The notes under the pieces: generated by a model
What the model was told of the DNA's origin: nothing
Databases searched by the model: none
Seen by the model: the letters and a program-made list of their open reading frames with translations, nothing else
Position numbers and translations under genes: made by a program
Part shown: positions 32,037-40,304 of the stretch, one piece after another
Layout of the letters: each line of letters opens with the position of its first letter
Position numbering within the stretch: the first letter of the stretch is position 1
Assembly: GCA_034411135.1 (NCBI GenBank)
Contig: DAOUMN010000026.1
Span: 1-43,379, forward strand
From: Bellilinea sp034411135
GTDB taxonomy: Bacteria > Chloroflexota > Anaerolineae > Anaerolineales > Anaerolineaceae
Reading direction: 5' to 3'
Length of the DNA: 43,379 bases

Positions 32037-35000
32037 TTATAACTTACCTTCCTTGAGCATTCTCAAAAAAACTTCCACTACACGAGGATCGAACTGCTTT
32101 CCAGATAAGTCAGTAATATAGTTGACGACATCCGCTTCCTCCCAACGGACACGATAATGTCGGTCAAATCGGAGGGCATCCCAAACATCAATCACCGCAA
32201 AAATTCGCGCCGCCAGAGGAATTTGTTCGCCTTTCAACCCCAGTGGATAACCGTGCCCATCCCAATGCTCATGATGGAATGTGGGTATATCCAACGAAGG
32301 CTGTAAAAATTCAATCCCCGATAGCATGGATTGAGCGTAAAGTGGATGTTTTCGAAGAATTTTCCAGTCCTCTGTAGTCAATTCTTCTTTCTTTAAGAGG
32401 ATTGTGTCTGGCACAGCCATTTTGCCAATGTCGTGCAGCACAGCCCCGCGCCAAATATGCACCAGGTCCGTCTCGCTTAAACCTATTTCGCGCGCCAGCA
32501 CCACTGTCGCCTCAGCAACCCGGCGGGTGTGACCTTCAGTCTCAGCATCCCGCATTTCCAGAGCCAGCGACCATCCCAAGATGGTTTGGTCGTAAGCCGC
32601 TGCCAGTTCCTTGTTCGTGCGTTGCAAATCTTCCAGTAAACGGGCATTATCAATGGCTATCGCAGCGCCAGAAATCAGCGAATTCAGAAATTCACGCTTA
32701 TCTGTATCCAACCGAAGAGTATGGCGTTGGAAGACCTCTAAAACCCCATGCAGTTGACCTTTCGCTAAAATTGGCGTGCCGTAGTAGGAATTCAACCCCT
32801 CGCTTTCCAATGGCACAACGTGATCGATTGGGGCTTCCCATTCACTCAGGTTGGGGATGTATAAAGGGGTACGTTGCTCAGCCACTTTGCCCGGTAACCC
32901 CCAACCCAGTGGTGCGGGCGCTGTTCGCAACGCCAGGCTGCGAAAGCCCCATCCCGCCACAAAGATCAGGCGTTGTTTCTTTGTGTCATACAACCATACA
33001 TCTGCCGCGTCTACGTTCAACTGCGAGACCACCTGATCCAACAAGATGCTCAGAGTAAAGCGGAAATCCAAGCTGGAAGTAATTGCAGTCTCAATGGTGC
33101 GTAAAGCAATCAGCTGCTGTAGACGCCTCTCCGTTTGTTCGTACAAGGTCACCCGACGGATTGCCGTTGCCGCCATATCGGAAATTGATGTAACCAGCCT
33201 TAATTCATCCTGAGAAAAGGCGGCTTCGCGTACAACCAGCAAACAACCCATTGCCTGTTCGCGCTCCAGCAAGGGGACACAAATAATGGCATTTGTTCGG
33301 TTATCAAAATCTGGAACAGACACGTTCATATCCTGAATATAATCATTGCTCAATACTGGCATACCGCCTTCGATAACCCTGCCGATCAAACCCTCTCCTC
33401 TGGAATAGCGATACCCCTGAATTGGGCGCAACATACCAAGGGCTATTTCTACAATGGCGGTGCCGTTGGGTTCCCGCATGGCAATTGCACCACCTTCTGC
33501 GTCGAGGTGACGGGCTATCTGATCGAGGACAATATTGCTGATTTCGATTTTCCCACGCGCCGACCGCATGACGGTACTGATTGATGCGATTACCTCCATC
33601 TCGCGTTCGCGTTTCTTTACTTCAGTAATATCGGTAATATATCCCTCGATCGATCCAATTCCCCCACCATTATGAGGTAATCCTATCCCTTGATCAAGAA
33701 CCCAGCGAGTTTGCTGATCAGCAGTTTTTATCCGATAAAACACGCGGTACGGTTCACCCGCTTGAATTGCGCTTTCAATGGCGTGCAGCACGTCGGGTTT
33801 ATCTTCCGGGTGGATCAAATCACGCAGCAATCTCCCCCCTTCACGGATGAACTCGTCCATTTGGAAACCAGTTAACTCCTGGCATCCCGGACTAACAAAA
33901 GTCATCTTTTGATCAATCAGCGAGAGCCGATAAGCCATCCCCGGTAAATTATTGAGTAACACAGAAAGAGCCTGCTGGCTTTCGCTCATCGCCTCCAGAA
34001 CTTTCTTTTGGGCGCTGATATCCGCAATCATGAAGGTTACCCCGGCCGACTCTCCGGACGAATTCCGCAGCAATGCAGCCGAGAGGTTAACCGGTATTAA
34101 TCGTCCATCTTTGGTGCAACAGATCGTTTCAAGATTTTGGATATTCTTTCCAACCAGTACACGATTCCAAAGATTTTCAATCAGGGTATTGGTTTCGGAT
34201 GGGAATATGGGCATTTTTTTACCCAAAACCTCTTGGTTTGTCCAACCAAAAAGAGATTGCGCCGATGGGCTCCATTCTGTTACAAACCGATCCATGGTTT
34301 CGACGATAATTGCTAATGGGGAGGCATTAATGATCGCCCCTAATTTTTCGTTCGAAGTACGCAGTGCTTCTTCAATGCTTTGGTGTGATTTTTCACGTGC
34401 CTCCAGGGCTTCCGCCATCTGGTTGAAGGTGCGTTCCAGCTCAATCAAACCATCCGGCACCTGCGATGAAGCAGGATGTGTTCGTACATCCAACTCCCCA
34501 CGGGCAATTTTCTGTGCCGCCGAAACCAACGACTCACTACGCCTTTCAAGCACTCTGCCACTGATCAAATATGCCAGTATCCCGCTAAGTATTAAGACCG
34601 CAACAAGCAGCACTACAATGGTGTAGGAAAGTCGGCGAAATTCAAAGGTGACATCCTCAAGCGGCATGCCACTTCGAATAATCCCGTATGGCTGGTTGCC
34701 ATAGGCAAGAATGCGATAAGAATAATAACGCTGAACGCCATCGATTCCGGCTGTGCTGTAATTTCCCTGAGTAGCAGATTGAATCGGTTGAAACCAGGAT
34801 GAAAATGTTGGGTCCTCTCCAGCAAGCAATTCATTTCTTTCCGGCCAAAGGGCTATAATTTGTCCATCCAGATCCGTCAATACCATTTCGGATTCAGGCG
34901 GAATACCGGCACGGGTAACTAGCTGTTGAAAAGTGTCCAACGACAATCCGGCAACGACGTATCCCGCCCAGCCATTGTTGCTTGTATCCACAACCAATGG

Positions 35001-35471
35001 AATGATATTCTTGCCGGAAATCGGGTCGTTTTGTACTCTACCAATATAAATCCGATCCTTATTTTTTTCAAATGACTGAATTTCGGGCAGGTAATATTGA
35101 ATAATATTTTCGGTGGTTGAAGGAACATTGCAAATCAACCTTCCGCTTTCTTCAAACAACCCGATACTGACGAACCCACCAATTGAAGCGTACTCGTTCA
35201 ATAATTCCAGACAATCGGACGCCTGAATCGGCTGCATCCGCTCGACTTTTGTGCTCATTTCTGACAGATAAACTTCGGCTTTTTCTATCGTCCACTCCTG
35301 CCGCTCTGCCATACTATTGACCAACAGGTCTGTCTGGTTTTCCAAATTTTTCAGGATTTCCGAGCCCCAATTAATCGCAAAATATACGGCAGCCAGTACC
35401 ATCGGCAATATAGCCAATAAAATTAATAGAGTCAGCCTGAACCGCATTCCGCGCAAAAAGAGAAACATCAC
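32037..35471 (-). CDS. Membrane receptor: Cache-HAMP-PAS-PAS-GAF-GAF-HD-GYP
   Basis: A 1144-residue receptor. A first transmembrane helix (about 10-32) and a second (about 285-308) enclose a double-Cache-like extracellular sensor (about 35-280). A HAMP domain (about 310-360), two PAS domains (about 380-500 and 505-630), two GAF domains (about 635-785 and 795-950), the AYDQTILGWSLALE linker and an HD-GYP domain follow. The HD pair is at 1013-1014 and GYP at about 1074-1076, both intact. It should link an extracellular small molecule to c-di-GMP breakdown. It is first in an operon with the MscS channel, and is read from a promoter at 35572-35599. Confidence 0.9.
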   Translation of the reverse strand: MMFLFLRGMRFRLTLLILLAILPMVLAAVYFAINWGSEILKNLENQTDLLVNSMAERQEWTIEKAEVYLSEMSTKVERMQPIQASDCLELLNEYASIGGFVSIGLFEESGRLICNVPSTTENIIQYYLPEIQSFEKNKDRIYIGRVQNDPISGKNIIPLVVDTSNNGWAGYVVAGLSLDTFQQLVTRAGIPPESEMVLTDLDGQIIALWPERNELLAGEDPTFSSWFQPIQSATQGNYSTAGIDGVQRYYSYRILAYGNQPYGIIRSGMPLEDVTFEFRRLSYTIVVLLVAVLILSGILAYLISGRVLERRSESLVSAAQKIARGELDVRTHPASSQVPDGLIELERTFNQMAEALEAREKSHQSIEEALRTSNEKLGAIINASPLAIIVETMDRFVTEWSPSAQSLFGWTNQEVLGKKMPIFPSETNTLIENLWNRVLVGKNIQNLETICCTKDGRLIPVNLSAALLRNSSGESAGVTFMIADISAQKKVLEAMSESQQALSVLLNNLPGMAYRLSLIDQKMTFVSPGCQELTGFQMDEFIREGGRLLRDLIHPEDKPDVLHAIESAIQAGEPYRVFYRIKTADQQTRWVLDQGIGLPHNGGGIGSIEGYITDITEVKKREREMEVIASISTVMRSARGKIEISNIVLDQIARHLDAEGGAIAMREPNGTAIVEIALGMLRPIQGYRYSRGEGLIGRVIEGGMPVLSNDYIQDMNVSVPDFDNRTNAIICVPLLEREQAMGCLLVVREAAFSQDELRLVTSISDMAATAIRRVTLYEQTERRLQQLIALRTIETAITSSLDFRFTLSILLDQVVSQLNVDAADVWLYDTKKQRLIFVAGWGFRSLALRTAPAPLGWGLPGKVAEQRTPLYIPNLSEWEAPIDHVVPLESEGLNSYYGTPILAKGQLHGVLEVFQRHTLRLDTDKREFLNSLISGAAIAIDNARLLEDLQRTNKELAAAYDQTILGWSLALEMRDAETEGHTRRVAEATVVLAREIGLSETDLVHIWRGAVLHDIGKMAVPDTILLKKEELTTEDWKILRKHPLYAQSMLSGIEFLQPSLDIPTFHHEHWDGHGYPLGLKGEQIPLAARIFAVIDVWDALRFDRHYRVRWEEADVVNYITDLSGKQFDPRVVEVFLRMLKEGKL

Positions 35472-35571
35472 CCGACTCGCTTAGCCAAATAAGTGCACCT
35501 GTGTATCGAAAGAGATAGTCAAGGTAATCAGCCCCCCATCCCTTCTTTGAAAAAAATGAACGATATTAATT

Positions 35572-35599
35572 ATTTTACGAATCGCTGAGTATATTGCAA
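35572..35599 (-). promoter_or_regulatory. Promoter of the Cache-HD-GYP / MscS operon
   Basis: On the minus strand TTGCAA (35599-35594), 16-base spacer, TAAAAT (35577-35572). The predicted leader is about 95 bases. The rest of the 242-base gap up to mbfA holds a TAAAAT at 35670-35675 as a possible plus-strand -10, without a good -35. Confidence 0.55.
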
Positions 35600-35713
35600 G
35601 CCATATTCGATACCAATAAACCTTTGTCCACACAACACTGCGCCACACTTAAGGATGTTTGGAAGGGAGTAAAATAGATTTATAGCCTAAGCGAAAAACC
35701 AGGGAGAATACCC

Positions 35714-36829
35714 ATGTCAAACATACAGACCTACCTCACCTTCCGTGATGACGAACTAAACAGCGCATCCATATACAACGCACTGGCTGAAATTGAAAGA
35801 GACAAACGACTTAAGACCGTTTACGAACGAATGGCAGCAGTCGAGCTCAAACACGCTAAACATTGGGAAGAAAAGCTGAAAGAACAAGGTGCACCAATTC
35901 CAGATTTCAAGCCTGCCGTGCGCACCCAAATTCTTATTTGGTTGGCGCGCCGGTTTGGTCCTGAAATGGTGATCCCTGGATTGCAAGCCAAGGAACGCGA
36001 TGGGGGTAGTGCTTACCTGACCGAAGCTGGTGCACGACAAATGGCATCCGAAGAACAGACCCATTCTCTTGTCTTGTCGCAAATCAAACGCACAGTGCGC
36101 GGCGGAATGGAAGGCAGCGCGCTGGCGCAACTGGAAGGCAGGCATCGTTCGTCAGGCGGGAATGCATTGCGAGCTGCCGTACTAGGCGCTAATGATGGAC
36201 TGGTCAGCAACCTAAGTCTAGTAATGGGCGTGGCAGGTGCAACCATGAATAACCAATCCATCCTCGTTGCTGGAATAGCCGGGTTGTTGGCTGGTGCGGT
36301 CTCAATGGCATTGGGCGAATGGCTTTCTGTGCAATCCTCGCGCGAATTGTATGAAAACCAAATCGAGATCGAAAAGGATGAGATCGCTCAGGCTCCAGAA
36401 GAAGAAGCTGAGGAATTGGCATTAATTTATGAAGCCAGGGGGTTGCCTGAGGAACAAGCACAATTTTTGGCAAACCAGATCATGCAAAATAAAAATAGCG
36501 CACTTGAAACAATGGCGCGGGAAGAATTAGGCATCGATCCTGAACAATTGGGCGGATCCGCCTGGGAAGCGGCAATTACTTCTTTTGTCCTGTTTTCAAT
36601 GGGTGCGATCATTCCAGTTCTTCCATATACTTTTCTAAATGGTATAACTGCCCTAATTGCCAGTGCATTGTTTAGTGTGGTGGGATTATTCCTGGTCGGA
36701 GCAGCAATAACCTTGTTTACCGGCCGTCCGATCTGGTTTTCCGGAACTCGCATGGTGATATTTGGTTTATTGGCAGCAGCTGTAACCTTTGGCATTGGTC
36801 GCTTGATTGGTGTGAGTATCGCAGGGTGA
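35714..36829 (+). CDS. mbfA: Membrane-bound ferritin-like VIT-family iron exporter (MbfA type)
   Basis: A 371-residue fusion. Residues 1-125 are a ferritin-like four-helix domain with di-iron ligands E14, E44-x2-H47 and E114-x2-H117. Residues about 150-371 are a VIT1/CCC1 metal transporter domain: NALRAAVLGANDGLVSNLSLVMGVAGA, then the acidic cytoplasmic segment (about 215-270) and three further helices. MbfA proteins export iron to limit peroxide stress, with the ferritin part oxidising or sensing the metal. GGGAG lies 8 bases before the ATG. It heads an operon with the VOC, LarA-like and esterase genes, joined by a GTGA overlap. Confidence 0.9.
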   Translation: MSNIQTYLTFRDDELNSASIYNALAEIERDKRLKTVYERMAAVELKHAKHWEEKLKEQGAPIPDFKPAVRTQILIWLARRFGPEMVIPGLQAKERDGGSAYLTEAGARQMASEEQTHSLVLSQIKRTVRGGMEGSALAQLEGRHRSSGGNALRAAVLGANDGLVSNLSLVMGVAGATMNNQSILVAGIAGLLAGAVSMALGEWLSVQSSRELYENQIEIEKDEIAQAPEEEAEELALIYEARGLPEEQAQFLANQIMQNKNSALETMAREELGIDPEQLGGSAWEAAITSFVLFSMGAIIPVLPYTFLNGITALIASALFSVVGLFLVGAAITLFTGRPIWFSGTRMVIFGLLAAAVTFGIGRLIGVSIAG

Positions 36830-36834
36830 ACTCC

Positions 36835-37206
36835 ATGGCAAAATATGATCAATTCATTGTTTTTTTATATACCCCCAATCTGCCCGCAACAGCGCAATTT
36901 TATGAATCGGTACTCGAACTCCCCTTGGCGCTGGACCAGGGCAATTGTCGTATTTACAAAGTATCCGAAACCGGCTATCTTGGCTTTTGTGATCGCACAA
37001 ATACCAGCCATCAACCAGAAGGTGTTATCCTCACCCTGGTTACATCCGATGTCGATATTTACTATCACCGTCTTTTAAGCCTGGGCGCGGAATGCACGAA
37101 ACCGCCAACACCAAACCCCAAATATGGTATCTATCATTGTTTTTTCAAAGATCCAAACGGATACCTTATCGAAATTCAGCGCTTCAATACACCTCTTGAT
37201 CAGTGA
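36835..37206 (+). CDS. VOC/glyoxalase-fold protein
   Basis: A 123-residue protein of the vicinal oxygen chelate fold, with a single paired beta-alpha-beta3 module: YTPNLPATAQFYESVLEL near the start and FFKDPNGYLIEIQRF at the end. Family members bind a metal and act as lyases, dioxygenases, epimerases or binding proteins; the metal ligands here are limited to a late Glu and cannot define the reaction. The start is the ATG at 36835, preceded by AGGGTG; a GTG at 36826 overlapping the mbfA stop as GTGA is the alternative (126 residues). It ends in another GTGA overlap with the next gene. Confidence 0.8.
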   Translation: MAKYDQFIVFLYTPNLPATAQFYESVLELPLALDQGNCRIYKVSETGYLGFCDRTNTSHQPEGVILTLVTSDVDIYYHRLLSLGAECTKPPTPNPKYGIYHCFFKDPNGYLIEIQRFNTPLDQ

Positions 37207-38486
37207 GCAAGCCCATGGCGTTAATCGAACTGCCCTACGGACAAACAAAATTGCAATTCTCGCTGGATAAAAATTTCGACTTTTTCGAACCCGTTCCAGA
37301 ACCTCAGTCCACCGCTCCAGATTGTATTGTGCAGAGCAGCCTGGCTCACCCCCTTGGGCAAAAAAACCTCGAATCCTTTGCCACAGCCACAACCGCCTGC
37401 ATAGCCATTAACGATAAAACCCGCCCGGTTCCTTACCAATATCTCCTGATGCCATTGATCCATCGGTTGAACGAATTTGGGATCTCTGATCAGAATATCA
37501 CTCTGCTTATTGCCACTGGCACTCATACGCCAGCCAGCAAAAAAGATATCGATCAGACGATCCCGCGGGAAGTCCTCTCCCGTCACGCGATTCGTATCCT
37601 TTCCCATAATTGCGACGACATCGAACAGTTGATTTTTCTCGGTCATACACACCGCGGGACACCTGTGTGGGTAAATAAAACTTTTTATTATTCGGATATA
37701 CGCATTGTTACTGGCAACATCGAGCCGCATCACTTCATGGGTTATTCAGGTGGGGTCAAGAGTGCCGCCATCGGGCTTACCGGTCGCGAGACGATTAATA
37801 AAAACCATGCCATGTTGGGTGAGCCATTTACAATGATGGGTGAATTCGAGCGTAATCCAATGCGCCAGGATGTGGAAGAAATTGGCGCAATGATTGGTGT
37901 GCATTTCGCCTTGAACGTGTTACTTAATTCACACTTTGAAATTTTGGAAGCTTTTTGGGGAGATCCGCAGCGAGTTATGCAGGCTGGTATACAGCGAGCA
38001 AGAGCGCTGTGGTTTACACCCCTCAAAACCCAATATAATCTGGTCATCGCTTCGGCAGGCGGACATCCCAAAGACATTAACCTTTACCAGGCTCAAAAAG
38101 CCATTACCCATGCAGCCTTGTTTGCCAAACTCGGTGGTACGATCGTCCTCGCCGCTGCCTGCCCAGATGGAATCGGTAGCCCCCCCGCAGAGCAATTCGC
38201 CAACACAATTCACTCACCTACCCAGGCAATCGAAATTTTCAGGTATAGCGGGTTCCAAATTGGTCCGCATAAAGTCTACCAATTGGCACTCCAGGCTCTA
38301 AAGAATACGCTCATCCTGGTTTCGGAGTTGCCCGCTGAAACAGTTGCGCGGTTCTTTTTTCATCCGAGCAAAGATATAGGGCAAGCTTTGCAGGTCACCT
38401 TTAAACAGATCAATCCGGATGCAAAAATTGCCGTCCTTCCACATGCCACTACCATGATTCCCATATTCGACTCGAGTGAGATGTAA
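37203..38486 (+). CDS. larA: LarA-family (DUF2088) nickel-pincer racemase-like protein
   Basis: A 427-residue protein of the lactate racemase family. All residues defined in Lactiplantibacillus plantarum LarA are matched with the same spacing: D71 and R74 (NDKTRP), H108 (GTHTP), H176 (EPHHF), K186 (SGGVK) and H202. K186 would form the thioamide bond to the nickel-pincer nucleotide. The family includes racemases and epimerases of other 2-hydroxy acids, so the substrate is open. No larB, larC or larE genes are in the window, so the cofactor must come from elsewhere. Start GTG at 37203 overlaps the VOC stop as GTGA; an ATG at 37215 is an alternative. Confidence 0.85.
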   Translation: MSKPMALIELPYGQTKLQFSLDKNFDFFEPVPEPQSTAPDCIVQSSLAHPLGQKNLESFATATTACIAINDKTRPVPYQYLLMPLIHRLNEFGISDQNITLLIATGTHTPASKKDIDQTIPREVLSRHAIRILSHNCDDIEQLIFLGHTHRGTPVWVNKTFYYSDIRIVTGNIEPHHFMGYSGGVKSAAIGLTGRETINKNHAMLGEPFTMMGEFERNPMRQDVEEIGAMIGVHFALNVLLNSHFEILEAFWGDPQRVMQAGIQRARALWFTPLKTQYNLVIASAGGHPKDINLYQAQKAITHAALFAKLGGTIVLAAACPDGIGSPPAEQFANTIHSPTQAIEIFRYSGFQIGPHKVYQLALQALKNTLILVSELPAETVARFFFHPSKDIGQALQVTFKQINPDAKIAVLPHATTMIPIFDSSEM

Positions 38487-38488
38487 TT

Positions 38489-39256
38489 ATGCCCCGACCC
38501 ATATATGAAAACCCGCACCTGGATGGTTCGACTTTTTTCCTGCCCGGCAAAAGTGCAGTCAATGTGCTGATGCTGCACGGGTTTACCGCAACCACCGTCG
38601 AAGTTCGTCCCTTGTCGGAGTATCTCCATTCGCTGGGCTATTCTGTACTTGCTCCTCTGCTACCCGGTCATGGCACCCGTCCAGAAGACCTGATCGGCAT
38701 TCGATGGGAAGACTGGTACCGGGTTGCAGAATCCGGCTATCATAAACTTGCAGAGAATGGAAAAAAGACTTTCGTCGCAGGCGAATCGATGGGAGGTTTG
38801 CTCTCGCTGCTATTGGCTGCCAATCATGCCCAGATTGCAGGTGTGATTTTGTTTGCCCCCGCTTTGATCATTCGTGGAATTTGGCAGGCAAAATGGATCG
38901 CACCTTTCAAAAAGACCATGCCAAAAAAATACCTCAAACACTCCACGGAGGATACCGAGAATACCCTGCCCTGGCAAGGATACAACGTGCTCACCCTGAC
39001 TGCTGTCGCTCAACTAGAAAAACTTCAAAAAGCCGTAGCCACATCCCTCGATCGAATTAACCAACCCATCTTAATTTTCCAGGGCAGACTTGATAATACT
39101 GTGGACGCAGCTGGGGCACAAAAAATTTTCGAACGAGTCCCAGCGAAGGATAAAAGTTTTGTCTGGCTTGAACACAGCGGTCATTGTATCGTTCTGGACC
39201 GTGAATTGAAAGAGGTCAAGAATCGAGTTGGTGCATTTATTCAAAGCCTTGTTTGA
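38489..39256 (+). CDS. Alpha/beta hydrolase, carboxylesterase/monoacylglycerol lipase type
   Basis: A 255-residue cytoplasmic hydrolase. The oxyanion segment is LHGF (29-32), the nucleophile elbow GESMGG with S100, the acid D202 (GRLDNTV) and the base H232 (HSGHC). It resembles Est30-like carboxylesterases and bacterial monoacylglycerol lipases. It should hydrolyse medium-chain esters. It starts 2 bases after the larA stop and is the last gene of the mbfA operon. Lack of a signal peptide fits an intracellular role. Confidence 0.88.
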   Translation: MPRPIYENPHLDGSTFFLPGKSAVNVLMLHGFTATTVEVRPLSEYLHSLGYSVLAPLLPGHGTRPEDLIGIRWEDWYRVAESGYHKLAENGKKTFVAGESMGGLLSLLLAANHAQIAGVILFAPALIIRGIWQAKWIAPFKKTMPKKYLKHSTEDTENTLPWQGYNVLTLTAVAQLEKLQKAVATSLDRINQPILIFQGRLDNTVDAAGAQKIFERVPAKDKSFVWLEHSGHCIVLDRELKEVKNRVGAFIQSLV

Positions 39257-39351
39257 AAGACACTCCTACATTTGGGCTATCAGCTCTTCAGAAAAGGTTA
39301 TAATACTCTCTATCAGGTGTTTGTCCATTATTCACGAAACACGGAGGATGA

Positions 39352-39705
39352 ATGTCCGATCACAATAGACCCCCCGGTAAAACAACCGTTGCCCCGGAAG
39401 TACTGGTATCCATTGCTCGATTGACCGCACTGGGGGTTCCCGGTGTAAACCGCCTGGCAACCATCCCTTCCGAAGTGGAACGATTCTTTAGCCGCGCCAT
39501 GAGTGAAGGCATTAAAATCGCCATAGAAAACGATCTGGTGTACATCGACTTGTACGTAATCCTGGATCGAGATATAGATGTACGCGAAGTCAGCCGCGCC
39601 ATCCAACAACAGGTTTCACGCGCGGTTTCCGAATTGGTTGGCATGGAAGTTGGACGGGTCAATATCCACATCGAGGATATTGAAACCAGCGTATCGGCTA
39701 ACTAA
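39352..39705 (+). CDS. Asp23/Gls24-family envelope stress protein
   Basis: A 117-residue protein with the DUF322/Asp23 fold: VAPEVLVSIARLTALGVPGV at the start, then IENDLVYIDLYVILD and the closing GMEVGRVNIHIEDI. The family includes membrane-associated envelope stress proteins and often lies just before nusB in Gram-positive-type gene orders, as here (69 bases upstream of nusB). GGAGG precedes the ATG, and a TATAAT at 39299-39304 may be its -10 box although no proper -35 is seen. Confidence 0.88.
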   Translation: MSDHNRPPGKTTVAPEVLVSIARLTALGVPGVNRLATIPSEVERFFSRAMSEGIKIAIENDLVYIDLYVILDRDIDVREVSRAIQQQVSRAVSELVGMEVGRVNIHIEDIETSVSAN

Positions 39706-39774
39706 TTAGAGAACGATCTTTATTCCGTTTTTTATCCTGAATTTTTGATTGAAGATTAACAAAACCCAGGTGAA

Positions 39775-40242
39775 ATGAAGCCCCGAACCAAGGCACGAAG
39801 CATAGCCTTGCAGGTATTGTATGAATGCGACCTGACGAATCATCCTGCCCAGGTGGCAATGGAAGAACGCCTGATGGATGAAAGTCTGGACGCCAACCTG
39901 GTTCACTTCGTCAACGATATTATCCACGGGGTCTTACCGATTACCCATCAGCTCGACGATTTTATCGCCCAGCATGCCCCCGAGTGGCCGCTCGATCAGG
40001 TTGCCGTGATCGATCGCAACATCCTTCGAATCGCTTTGTGGGAATTCGCGGTGGAAGGCTGCACACCGGTCAAGGTGGCAATCAACGAAGCGATTGAACT
40101 GGCAAAGTTGTTTGGCGCTGACAGCACGCCACGATTCGTCAATGGTGTCCTGGGCAGTCTCGCCAACCGCCAGCATGAAATCCGCCAAAAGTTCAAAAGT
40201 ACAACTCCTTCTCACAACGATAAACCCACCAATCCGGATTGA
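39775..40242 (+). CDS. nusB: Transcription antitermination factor NusB
   Basis: A 155-residue protein of usual NusB length. It begins with the RNA-binding KARSIALQVLYECDL helix and carries the late signature VAINEAIELAKLFG..STPRFVNGVLGSL. With NusE (S10) it binds the boxA RNA of rRNA operons and prevents termination. AGGTG lies just before the ATG. The C-terminal 20 residues (polar, Ser/Pro/Asn) are an extra disordered tail. Gene order Asp23-NusB is conserved across many bacteria. Confidence 0.95.
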   Translation: MKPRTKARSIALQVLYECDLTNHPAQVAMEERLMDESLDANLVHFVNDIIHGVLPITHQLDDFIAQHAPEWPLDQVAVIDRNILRIALWEFAVEGCTPVKVAINEAIELAKLFGADSTPRFVNGVLGSLANRQHEIRQKFKSTTPSHNDKPTNPD

Positions 40243-40304
40243 ACGCGACCGGAAAGTGGTTTCGAGACGCAGGATTTCCTGTACAACTTCAAAGGGGAAG
40301 TTAC

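Noticed and set aside
40239..40304. TTG start for the GH113-like lipoprotein
   Set aside because: It would put 22 polar residues before the signal peptide and overlaps nusB; the ATG at 40305 has a good Shine-Dalgarno site and a normal lipoprotein signal.
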